64,000 nucleotides of DNA from Flavobacteriales bacterium (lineage in GTDB: Bacteria > Bacteroidota > Bacteroidia > Flavobacteriales_G > Salibacteraceae). The DNA is taken from positions 1 through 64,000 of the forward strand of contig DNTB01000086.1 of assembly GCA_003499525.1 (NCBI GenBank), given 5' to 3'. Position numbers and translations under genes: made by a program. Below are positions 1-7,466 of this stretch, in pieces. The first letter of the stretch is position 1. Each line of letters starts with the position of its first letter. A model generated the notes under the pieces. It was not told the origin of the DNA and ran no database searches. It saw only the letters and a list, made by a program, of their open reading frames with translations.

Positions 1-2
1 GG

Positions 3-374
3 GCAGGTCGCCTTCGTATGGAGCATTTGCCCGATTTTAGCGGTATGACCTATGGTGTTCTTGCTAAACGACTGCTCACCAAGCAGGCCGTTGTTCTCAG
101 TGATGCTAACCCCAGTTATAACGCTATTCAACCCCATGTGGAGCGTCATCAACCTAGCAAAACTGATCCCAAAAAAGCAGCCAAAGCCCTGCCCTGGGTG
201 CATATTGCCATCAGCAATGCCAAACGCGTGTTCCTCGGGATATACCATTCAATATCAGATTGTTGGCTGCAATGCTACCTGAATGAGTTCTGTTTCAAAT
301 TCAACCGAAGGTTTGAACGCCATATATCTGTCAATCAATTATTTACAGTAATCGCTACGAATCAACTACACTAA
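3..374 (+). CDS. IS1595-family (ISXO2-like) transposase, C-terminal part, cut by the window edge
   Basis: The frame is open from the left edge to a TAA at 372-374, so the gene starts outside the window. The visible part reads like the end of the DDE domain of ISXO2-like transposases: a GRLRM strand, then LPWVHIAISNAKR, then FLGIYHS and LNEFCFKFNRRFE. The H-x-x-I-S-N-x-K-R and F-x-FNRR motifs are typical of IS1595 members that copy themselves by a DDE/DNE reaction. Only about 123 residues are seen, so I cannot say whether the element is intact. I did not recognise a terminal inverted repeat after the stop. Confidence 0.8.
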   Translation, partial: AGRLRMEHLPDFSGMTYGVLAKRLLTKQAVVLSDANPSYNAIQPHVERHQPSKTDPKKAAKALPWVHIAISNAKRVFLGIYHSISDCWLQCYLNEFCFKFNRRFERHISVNQLFTVIATNQLH

Positions 375-419
375 AGCGGATATACATAATAAAAGATAAA
401 TTCTGAGAATTACTGAATA

Positions 420-962
420 TCATTCAGTACTATCTTCTACAATCATTGCGGTATACTTTTCTTTTAGCTCACCATTTTCTTTGAACCATCCCTTAAGACA
501 TAGGAATTTTTCTTTTTTTCCGGGTAAACCAAAAGTGTCGATCTTGTCGTTCACTGATCTTAACCTAAAAGCACTATTCGTAATCGCCTGTTTTACATTC
601 TTGTGCTTGTCTTCAGGTATATTAAATCGGTCTATTGCTGAAAAAATGACCGAGTTATAAGTAAGAGGTCGATCTTTTTCTTTAAGCAATTTAATGATAA
701 AATTACCCCAAAGAGATTTCCGTCCTCTTTTCTTTCGACGCTTTCTCCTGGGCTTTTTTATGTCTGTAGTAGGTTCGATATCAGTCGTAACCTTTGGCCC
801 AACCATTTTGCTGTTTTCTACAGCGCTCTCGATCTCTCCAACGTTCAGCTTGCCTAAAACAGATCGAAGGTGTCGTACTTTACGTTCTGCTTTTTCAAGT
901 TCAGTTAGATAAAACTGGCGCATCTCGAATTGCTCATCCTCAGATAGTAAAAGCTCCCCCAT
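420..962 (-). CDS. Conserved-looking small basic protein: coiled coil, AT-hook-like linker, winged-helix-like tail
   Basis: Unrecognised 180-residue protein. Residues 1-45 are charged and heptad-like (LLLSEDEQFEMRQF onward), as in a short coiled coil. Around residues 70-85 there is a very basic run with KKPRRKRRKKRGRKS, which resembles an AT-hook or nucleoid-protein linker. Residues 85-165 (from SLWGNFIIKLL through the FGLPGKKEKF region) look like a winged helix. The order coiled coil, basic linker, DNA-binding domain is that of H-NS-like proteins, but this is inference only. It stands alone between the transposase remnant and the nuclease gene. ATG start at 962; no clear ribosome binding site. 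Confidence 0.7.
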   Translation of the reverse strand: MGELLLSEDEQFEMRQFYLTELEKAERKVRHLRSVLGKLNVGEIESAVENSKMVGPKVTTDIEPTTDIKKPRRKRRKKRGRKSLWGNFIIKLLKEKDRPLTYNSVIFSAIDRFNIPEDKHKNVKQAITNSAFRLRSVNDKIDTFGLPGKKEKFLCLKGWFKENGELKEKYTAMIVEDSTE

Positions 963-1035
963 GCTAGTTATATTTAAAATTGATAATTATACAAAAGTAA
1001 AAATATAATTAAATCAACTACAATTGACGTGATAA

Positions 1036-2388
1036 TCAGATAATCAGGGTGTTTGACTCAATTTCATTTTTTGTTTTGCAACGATCGGGATACTTCAAAA
1101 CAAATGAATTAATCATCAATTGAATGTAGGATGAATGTTGCACTGGTATTAGGTTTTCTTCGATATATTCGGCGCTAAATTCTTGTCGATCATTTATAAA
1201 AGTAAACCCTAAACACCTTTGGTTTCTGATTAGTATAATACTGAACTCATCCTTGCTTCGTCCTCGATCTAAGACGAAGAAATCTGGGCTTGGGCCAGTA
1301 AGTAATTTAATTAGATTTTCGCTCCTTTCATTATGATCCTGAAGTGGTATTTCTTCATTGCTTTGACTAAAGACATTGCAAAGTGCTGCGTTGAGCTTGT
1401 ATTCGTTTACAAGCTGTATCAATTGATTTCTTGCTGAAGATATTGAGTCGAAGGCCATCAATACTTCTTTTTTATGACCACCGTTTTGGATACCAAGCCT
1501 GTAATTGCCTGATTGATCTTGATAATAAATGATTCGGTAACGTCCGGACTGAAATTTCTGTGCTTTGTTATAGATAGGCCAGTGCTTTCTTATATCGCTG
1601 TCTTCCAGAATCATAGCTACTATTTCTGATCCTGTTTCAGTCCAGTTAATATCGAAAATCTCGCTACTTCTAAAACGATTGAATTTACTTCTCCCATTTT
1701 CTGTAAAATGTTGGCGGACTCTTGACTTGAGGTCCTTAGCCTTACCAATATAGATGGGTTTTCCTGCTCTGTTCAGAAATCGGTATACACCAGTAGAATG
1801 AGGAATTTTGTTGAACAAATCGGCATGAACATTGGCCGGTAGTACAAAAAGGTTTGATCTTTTAATCAGCAGTTTTAACTTCTTTAACCCTTTGTCGTGG
1901 TTGATCAAAATTTTCAACAGTTCTGTTGTAGCCAGAGCATCCCCCATGGCTCGGTGCCTTGCTTTGTTTGATATGCCAAATTGAGCGCAAATTGAACCCA
2001 AAGAGTAGGAAGACAACCCTGGAAAAAGTTTTCTTGAGTACTGAACACTGCAAAGCAGGTCCATTTCTAATTCAATCCCTGATTTTTTCATTCCATCGCG
2101 AACAAAACCATGGTCAAAATGCACATTATGCGCTACAAATACGCTGCCTTTGAGAAAACCGAGAATGTCATTACTCAGCTTTTCAAAAACAGGTTTATCC
2201 GCTACCATATCATTCGTTATGCCAGTTAAGCGAGTTATGTTACTAGGAATGCTGGTTTCCGGATTGACGAGAGATTCGTAAGTGTCAATAATTTCCTGTC
2301 CGTCTGTTTTTACTATGGCAATTTCAGTTATAGCAGCATATTCTGGTTTTCCACCGGTAGTTTCGACATCAACAACTGAGAAGATCAT
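1036..2388 (-). CDS. DnaQ-type 3'-5' exonuclease fused to a GIY-YIG endonuclease domain
   Basis: A 450-residue two-domain nuclease. Residues 1-165 form a DEDDh exonuclease: VVDVETTGG gives the first acidic pair (D7, E9), HNVHFDHGF near 91-100 is motif II, and HRAMGDALATTE near 143-154 holds the catalytic His and Asp. Residues about 194-275 are a UvrC/Cho-like GIY-YIG domain (TGVYRFLNRAGKPIYIGKAKDLKSR is spread over 198-222). The last 170 residues are of unknown fold. Fusions of this kind are known in Bacteroidota and Actinobacteria and are usually annotated as DNA polymerase III epsilon-like. A role in DNA repair is likely. Monocistronic, divergent from plsC. Confidence 0.88.
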   Translation of the reverse strand: MIFSVVDVETTGGKPEYAAITEIAIVKTDGQEIIDTYESLVNPETSIPSNITRLTGITNDMVADKPVFEKLSNDILGFLKGSVFVAHNVHFDHGFVRDGMKKSGIELEMDLLCSVQYSRKLFPGLSSYSLGSICAQFGISNKARHRAMGDALATTELLKILINHDKGLKKLKLLIKRSNLFVLPANVHADLFNKIPHSTGVYRFLNRAGKPIYIGKAKDLKSRVRQHFTENGRSKFNRFRSSEIFDINWTETGSEIVAMILEDSDIRKHWPIYNKAQKFQSGRYRIIYYQDQSGNYRLGIQNGGHKKEVLMAFDSISSARNQLIQLVNEYKLNAALCNVFSQSNEEIPLQDHNERSENLIKLLTGPSPDFFVLDRGRSKDEFSIILIRNQRCLGFTFINDRQEFSAEYIEENLIPVQHSSYIQLMINSFVLKYPDRCKTKNEIESNTLII

Positions 2389-2428
2389 GAACCGAGATTA
2401 AATGATACTAATGTAACCTAATTACGTA

Positions 2429-2457
2429 TTGAATTTTTTTTGGAATAATCATCTTTG
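2429..2457 (+). promoter_or_regulatory. Candidate plsC promoter, giving an almost leaderless mRNA
   Basis: TTG at 2429-2431, an 18-nt spacer and CATCTTTG at 2450-2457, one mismatch from the Bacteroidota -7 box TAnnTTTG. The plsC ATG begins only 7 nt after the box, so the transcript would start at or next to the start codon. Confidence 0.45.
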
Positions 2458-2463
2458 TGACTC

Positions 2464-3198
2464 ATGAAAACGCTAATCGATAAGATTCAGACTATCTTGA
2501 TCGGAATACATACGGTAATCTCAGCCACTCTGGCTTTTATATTACTTCCACTTTTCGGAGCATCAAAAGCACTGATGCTGGCATCAAAGCTGTGGTCGAG
2601 GTTGATATTCATAACGGTAGGTGTTAGGTTAGTCGTTGATTGTGAAGCAGATCGGTTACCTTCCGATCCTTTTATCGTAGTGAGCAATCACACTTCAAAC
2701 TTTGATATACCCGCTTTGTTTCTTGCTTTTCATCGAACACTCTATTTTATCTCTAAAAAGGAGCTTCAAAAAATTCCATTTATGGGATGGGTCATGACTG
2801 CTTTCGGTATGGTATTTATCGATCGGTCAAACCCTGAATTGGCCCGAAAGGCCATATCAGACGCAGCGAAAGAAATTAGAGGAGGAAAAACCCTCATGAG
2901 TTTTCCGGAGGGTACGCGTAGCCGAACAGGTTCTATGCAGAGTTTTAAGAAAGGAACTTTTCATCTGGCTGTGGCTGCACAAGTACCCGTAATTCCTGTA
3001 GCTATAACCGGAGCTGCTTCCATAAATCCACCGGGTACGTGGGAGTTGGAAAGTGGAACTATTCATCTTTCTATAGGGCAACCTGTTGATTCCCGACAAT
3101 TTGAAACGGCATCAGAGTTATCAGATGCAGTAAAAGCAAAAATAGAGTATCTATTAAAAAATAAACCCGCTGAAGTTTATGCGGTTTCAGCGGGTTGA
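2464..3198 (+). CDS. plsC: 1-acyl-sn-glycerol-3-phosphate acyltransferase (PlsC)
   Basis: Transfers an acyl chain to lysophosphatidic acid to make phosphatidic acid at the inner membrane. The 244-residue length is usual. Two hydrophobic stretches fill the first 60 residues. The catalytic HX4D motif is NHTSNFD (H76, D81) and the substrate motif is FPEGTRS (148-154); VPVIPVAI follows as motif IV. The gene converges on clpB with a gap of only 5 nt, and its last codons carry a hairpin that can terminate clpB transcription. ATG start at 2464 follows a promoter-like box directly. Confidence 0.93.
   Translation: MKTLIDKIQTILIGIHTVISATLAFILLPLFGASKALMLASKLWSRLIFITVGVRLVVDCEADRLPSDPFIVVSNHTSNFDIPALFLAFHRTLYFISKKELQKIPFMGWVMTAFGMVFIDRSNPELARKAISDAAKEIRGGKTLMSFPEGTRSRTGSMQSFKKGTFHLAVAAQVPVIPVAITGAASINPPGTWELESGTIHLSIGQPVDSRQFETASELSDAVKAKIEYLLKNKPAEVYAVSAG
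3158..3196 (-). terminator. Rho-independent terminator of clpB, embedded in the 3' coding end of plsC
   Basis: Arms AACCCGCTGAA (3164-3174) and TTCAGCGGGTT (3186-3196) form a perfect 11-bp stem with an 11-nt loop. Read on the minus strand the stem is followed by TATTTTTT, a U tract, so it would end transcripts from clpB (stop at 3204). The same bases encode the C-terminus of PlsC. Confidence 0.75.
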
Positions 3199-3203
3199 GG
3201 AAG

Positions 3204-5846
3204 TTAGTCGTTTATTATTTCAGCATCTTCAATGCCATTGGATACGGTATCGTTTTTCGAATAGAAAACCAGATTTTGATCAAAGGCATCTACAGTAACG
3301 ATATCCCCGCTCTTGAAGGCTCCCTCAAGCAGCTTTTTCGACAGTTGATTCAAAAGCAATTTTTGTATAACTCTCTTTACCGGCCGCGCACCAAACATCG
3401 GGTCATAACCCAAATTTGAAATCAGGTCAATGGCTTCCTCTGAATACTTCAGAATGATGCCCATTTTCTCCGCGACTTTATTGAGAGATGCGAGCTGCAA
3501 ACCAACAATACTGCGGATATCGGTTTTTGAAAGTGGGGTAAACATTATTTGTTCATCAATCCGATTGATAAATTCAGGCTTAAAAGATTTCTGAACTAAT
3601 TGCATTACCAAACTAAAAGTACTCTCAAGTTTTTGATAACTGCTTTCTTCTGACAGATTGCCTAGTTGTTCCAGAATGATGTCCGATCCCAAATTTGAAG
3701 TCATAATGATCAAAGTGTTTTTGAAATCTGCAACTCTACCTTTATTATCTGTCAATCTTCCATCATCGAGTACTTGTAGAAGTATGTTAAAAGCATCTGG
3801 GTGGGCTTTTTCAATTTCATCAAGCAGGATAATGCTGTATGGCTTTCTTCGAACAGCCTCTGTGAGTTGTCCTCCTTCATCATATCCTACATATCCGGGA
3901 GGAGCTCCGATTAACCGAGAAACTGAGTGTCTTTCCTGGTATTCGCTCATGTCAATTCGGGTAATAGCGCTCTCCTGGTTGAAGAGAAATTCGGCCAGAG
4001 CTTTTGCTAATTCTGTTTTTCCAACACCTGTCGGTCCTAAGAAGAGGAAAGAACCTATTGGGCGGTTGGCATCCTGTAAACCGGCTCTTGATCGCCTTAC
4101 TGCGTCGCTGACTGCTTCGATGGCCTCGTCCTGACCTATTACCCTGCGGTGAAGTTCGCTTTCCATTCTAAGGAGCTTTTCTTTCTCCCCTTCCAACATC
4201 CTTTTTACTGGAATACCGCTCCATTTGGCCACCACCCCAGCAATATCTTCAGCATCCACCTCTTCCTTAATTAAGGCCGACCCGCTGTTTCTCAACTCGC
4301 TCATCTGAAGCTCAAATTCCTTGAGCTTGCTTTCCAAGGCAATCATCTGTCCGTATCTTATTTCCGCTACTTTGCCTAATTCTCCTTCGCGCTCAGCCTT
4401 CTGTGCCTCCAGTTTAAGTCCTTCAATTTCTTCTTTAGTCGATTGGATTCCCTCTACAACAGATTTTTCTTCTTCCCACTTGCCTCTCACACGGTTTCGT
4501 CTTTCATTGAGGTTAGAAAGCTCGCGATTAATAGACTCCAACTGATCTTCATCTTTCTCCCTCTTAATAGCCTCACGCTCAATTTCAAGTTGACGTATTT
4601 TTCTATCAACCTCGTCCAGCTCAACAGGCATAGAGTTGATTTCCAACCTCATTTTTGCGGATGCTTCATCGATAAGGTCAATGGCCTTATCCGGCAGAAA
4701 CCTGTCCGTTATATAGCGCTGTGAGAGTTCCACTGATGCAATAATGGCTTCGTCTTTTATCCTTACTTTATGATGAGTTTCATAGCGCTCCTTGAGTCCT
4801 CTTAAAATAGAAATGGCATCTTCAGCTGAAGGTTCGTCAACTAATATGGTTTGAAACCTTCGGGCAAGAGCCTTATCTTTCTCAAAATACTTTTGATACT
4901 CATTAAGGGTCGTAGCTCCAACGGCTCTTAGCTCACCCCTGGCCAATGCAGGTTTTAAGATATTGGCGGCATCCATTGCGCCTTCTGAGGCTCCAGCACC
5001 TACCAGAGTATGTATTTCATCAATGAACAGGACAATTTCACCATCACTATTGATAACCTCATTTACTACCGCTTTTAAGCGCTCCTCAAACTCCCCCTTG
5101 TATTTGGCACCAGCAATGAGGGCTCCCATATCCAGCGAGAAGATCACCTTCGATTTTAGGTTTTCAGGTACGTCTCCATCAACGATTCTGTGCGCTATAC
5201 CTTCCGCAATTGCTGTTTTTCCAACACCAGGTTCGCCAATGAGCAATGGATTGTTCTTTGTTCTTCTGGTGAGGATTTGTAGTACCCGTCTTATTTCATC
5301 ATCTCTTCCGATGATGGGGTCGAGCTTACCATCCGAAGCCCTTTGATTAAGGTTTAAAGCGTATTTGGAAAGAGCATTATAGGTGGCTTCAGCCCCTTGG
5401 CTGTCTACTTTTTTACCACCCCGAAGTGCCTGTATAGCTTGTTCGAGGTCTTTTTTGATTACTCCAGCATCTTTAAGGATTCGGGATGCAGTTGAATTTC
5501 CATTGAGGATGCCAAGAAGAAGGTGTTCCAGACTTACAAATTCATCTTTTTGTTTTTGTGCCTCAAGTAGGGCATTCTGAAAGGTTTTTGAAAGGTCTTG
5601 AGAAATATAAAGATTGGCTCCCTTAACCTTCGGTAATTGATCCAATTGTCGATCAGTTGCTATTTTAATCATATCAGAATTAGCTCCTGTTTTCTTCAGT
5701 AAATACTGAATAGGACTATCTGAATCATCTGTTAGGGCCTTAAGTAAATGTATATTCTCAACGGCCTGATGACTGTTTTGAAGTGCAACTTGTTGTGCCC
5801 GTTCAATGGCCTCCTGAGCTTTTATGGTGAAGTTATTCGGATTCAT
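3204..5846 (-). CDS. clpB: ATP-dependent disaggregase ClpB
   Basis: Hsp100 chaperone that threads aggregated proteins through a hexamer together with DnaK. 880 residues when started at the ATG at 5846, where MNPNNFTIKAQEAIERAQQ matches ClpB N-termini; the 20 in-frame residues upstream look unrelated. It has the Clp N domain (about 1-150), AAA1 with GEPGVGKTAIAEG (near 210), a long middle coiled coil (about 400-530) with many E/K heptads that sets ClpB apart from ClpC/ClpA, AAA2 with GPTGVGKTELAKAL (near 620), and the D2 small domain. No IGF/L ClpP loop was seen. No CIRCE element was found upstream. Confidence 0.96.
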   Translation of the reverse strand: MNPNNFTIKAQEAIERAQQVALQNSHQAVENIHLLKALTDDSDSPIQYLLKKTGANSDMIKIATDRQLDQLPKVKGANLYISQDLSKTFQNALLEAQKQKDEFVSLEHLLLGILNGNSTASRILKDAGVIKKDLEQAIQALRGGKKVDSQGAEATYNALSKYALNLNQRASDGKLDPIIGRDDEIRRVLQILTRRTKNNPLLIGEPGVGKTAIAEGIAHRIVDGDVPENLKSKVIFSLDMGALIAGAKYKGEFEERLKAVVNEVINSDGEIVLFIDEIHTLVGAGASEGAMDAANILKPALARGELRAVGATTLNEYQKYFEKDKALARRFQTILVDEPSAEDAISILRGLKERYETHHKVRIKDEAIIASVELSQRYITDRFLPDKAIDLIDEASAKMRLEINSMPVELDEVDRKIRQLEIEREAIKREKDEDQLESINRELSNLNERRNRVRGKWEEEKSVVEGIQSTKEEIEGLKLEAQKAEREGELGKVAEIRYGQMIALESKLKEFELQMSELRNSGSALIKEEVDAEDIAGVVAKWSGIPVKRMLEGEKEKLLRMESELHRRVIGQDEAIEAVSDAVRRSRAGLQDANRPIGSFLFLGPTGVGKTELAKALAEFLFNQESAITRIDMSEYQERHSVSRLIGAPPGYVGYDEGGQLTEAVRRKPYSIILLDEIEKAHPDAFNILLQVLDDGRLTDNKGRVADFKNTLIIMTSNLGSDIILEQLGNLSEESSYQKLESTFSLVMQLVQKSFKPEFINRIDEQIMFTPLSKTDIRSIVGLQLASLNKVAEKMGIILKYSEEAIDLISNLGYDPMFGARPVKRVIQKLLLNQLSKKLLEGAFKSGDIVTVDAFDQNLVFYSKNDTVSNGIEDAEIIND

Positions 5847-5964
5847 CTTTTTTCTTTTTGTATGCCAATAACCATTCCCTTTGAAAGTCGATAGAATTAA
5901 TGACACAAGAAATTGAAAATGAATGACATAACGTCATCCTAAGAAGCTAAATGCTGACTTTATT

Positions 5965-6543
5965 TCAGCGACGATATTGATCGTTGTGTTTTATCGGTCT
6001 TTTATCTTCGAGGGTTTCGTTTAGGTATCCTACTGTTGTTACCAGACATCCCTTAACTGTAATTCCAGACAAATCTCCCGGAAAAGATGGAATCACAAGG
6101 TCTACAAATATTTCGGAATAATTGAAATCGTTCACATACTTCGTTTCAAATACTACTATGTCCTCTTCAGAGTTATTTGAAAAAAGTAAGTACCTTTTCT
6201 TTTTGTCATTCGGTTTATCGTAGATATAAACCTCAAGCTTTTGCCCTTCTGGAATTCCCTCTCTATTGAAGATTATTTTGTATGGCCTATTGTGCACCAG
6301 ATCGATCTCCATTGATCGGGTTTGACTGTAATTCTTTAGGGTGAAAGATTTTGACCTAGATCCAGAATATTTATAAGGAAGCAACATCTCACTAGACTTG
6401 CGTCGCGCACTTTCTTTGGTACAATAATCTATTATTTCGCTGGCCTCCCATGTTCCAGGACGCGATCCAGAAAGGACAACTACAGCCAGAAACCCGAAAA
6501 AGATTGATTTCCGGTGTCTATTCAATACTGAAAACTTCTTCAT
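5965..6543 (-). CDS. Secreted or membrane-anchored hypothetical protein
   Basis: Unrecognised, 192 residues. A basic start (MKKFSVLNRHRKS) is followed by the hydrophobic segment IFFGFLAVVVLSGSRPG, so it is probably exported with a signal peptide or anchored. The rest is polar and beta-rich, with two cysteines (in DYCTKE and KGCLVT) that could form a disulfide. Its start lies 26 nt inside the end of the upstream lipoprotein gene, so the two are coupled and probably act together in the periplasm or at the cell surface. No domain family is recognised. Confidence 0.7.
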   Translation of the reverse strand: MKKFSVLNRHRKSIFFGFLAVVVLSGSRPGTWEASEIIDYCTKESARRKSSEMLLPYKYSGSRSKSFTLKNYSQTRSMEIDLVHNRPYKIIFNREGIPEGQKLEVYIYDKPNDKKKRYLLFSNNSEEDIVVFETKYVNDFNYSEIFVDLVIPSFPGDLSGITVKGCLVTTVGYLNETLEDKRPIKHNDQYRR

Positions 6544-7378
6544 GTGTATTACGGATTACTTTGGCTATTTCGGATAGTTCTTTTTCATTTAAGATCTTGA
6601 AGTTTACTAATGTTTCTTCCTGATCGATTCCAGTACTATTAACATACTTGGACTGAATATTATTGAGATTCTCGATAAGCCAGGGGAGCTCTGGATATTT
6701 ATTCTTTTTATTCTCGAGAAGCCGAATGATATCGGAAAGGATATTTATTTGTTCAGAAAGTCTGTAGGAGAGGGCCTCTTCGTCAAAAGAAGTTATTGAG
6801 TTAATACCCACATTCATGCTTTCGAGCCAGGCGCCTGCATAAACAATATAAGAGATATGCATTATGTTATTGTCTTCATAAAAAGCATCATTGCTTTCGA
6901 GAAATTCGTTGATAAGCTGTTGTAAGCTGTCATTGTTTCCGATATTTTCCTCGTACCGCTCGACGTAATTTCTCATTTGAGTCATGGAATTGAGACCAAG
7001 TTCTTCCGAAAGGTCATTGGTCGCGTTCATGTACTCCAGACTTTTCTGGTTTTGATTCTGCAGCACGCAATAAGCCATGTCGGCAGAGTAGGCTCCAAGG
7101 ACCAGATATTTTTTGAAAGCAGTATTAAACTGATCTTTTTTGTCAATTGGGAAGAGTGTGCCCTGTCGGTATTTTACGCCAACCTCAGATAAAACACTGA
7201 GCAACTCCACAGGAGGTGGAATAAAAATGATGAGTTCATCTTCATCATCCTCGTCATTATCGACCCTTATGGTGTCAGATTGGGAAGTGCCCGTATTCTC
7301 CGTTCCTTTTGAGCCGTCACCGCATGAGCTCGTAAAATAGGCAGCGGAGATCAGGATTATCAGGATATTGCGAATCAT
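6518..7378 (-). CDS. Predicted lipoprotein, helical, function unknown
   Basis: Started at the ATG at 7378 it is 286 residues and begins MIRNILIILISAAYFTSSCG, a lipoprotein signal with lipobox TSSC. An in-frame ATG 21 nt upstream (7399) is also possible. The signal is followed by a linker rich in Asp and Glu (DNDEDDEDE) and then by a mostly helical domain with regularly spaced hydrophobic and acidic residues. Similar acidic-linker helical lipoproteins are common in Bacteroidota, with no known role. It overlaps the downstream secreted protein gene by 26 nt and is divergent from the cco cluster. Confidence 0.75.
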   Translation of the reverse strand: MIRNILIILISAAYFTSSCGDGSKGTENTGTSQSDTIRVDNDEDDEDELIIFIPPPVELLSVLSEVGVKYRQGTLFPIDKKDQFNTAFKKYLVLGAYSADMAYCVLQNQNQKSLEYMNATNDLSEELGLNSMTQMRNYVERYEENIGNNDSLQQLINEFLESNDAFYEDNNIMHISYIVYAGAWLESMNVGINSITSFDEEALSYRLSEQINILSDIIRLLENKKNKYPELPWLIENLNNIQSKYVNSTGIDQEETLVNFKILNEKELSEIAKVIRNTHEEVFSIE

Positions 7379-7428
7379 TTTTTTTGATGTGTTTTGCACG
7401 AAATTATAAAATCATTAAGACAAGCACC

Positions 7429-7459
7429 TTGCTCAGAAATTTCCCTTCAACGACTTTTG
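7429..7459 (+). promoter_or_regulatory. Candidate promoter of the cco cluster
   Basis: TTG at 7429-7431, a 20-nt spacer and GACTTTTG at 7452-7459, one mismatch from TAnnTTTG. It ends 7 nt before the GTG start of ccoI. A single TTGAT half-site lies at about 7384, but no complete FNR/CRP palindrome (TTGAT-N4-ATCAA) was seen. Confidence 0.5.
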
Positions 7460-7466
7460 CGCATTC

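Noticed and set aside
3658..5580. Several long open frames on the plus strand opposite clpB
   Set aside because: They are antisense shadows of a clear ClpB gene, with Ser/Arg-rich low-complexity content and no family.
7384..7388. TTGAT half-site as an FNR box for the cco cluster
   Set aside because: The second half (ATCAA at 4-nt spacing) is missing, so it is not a proper FNR/CRP site.
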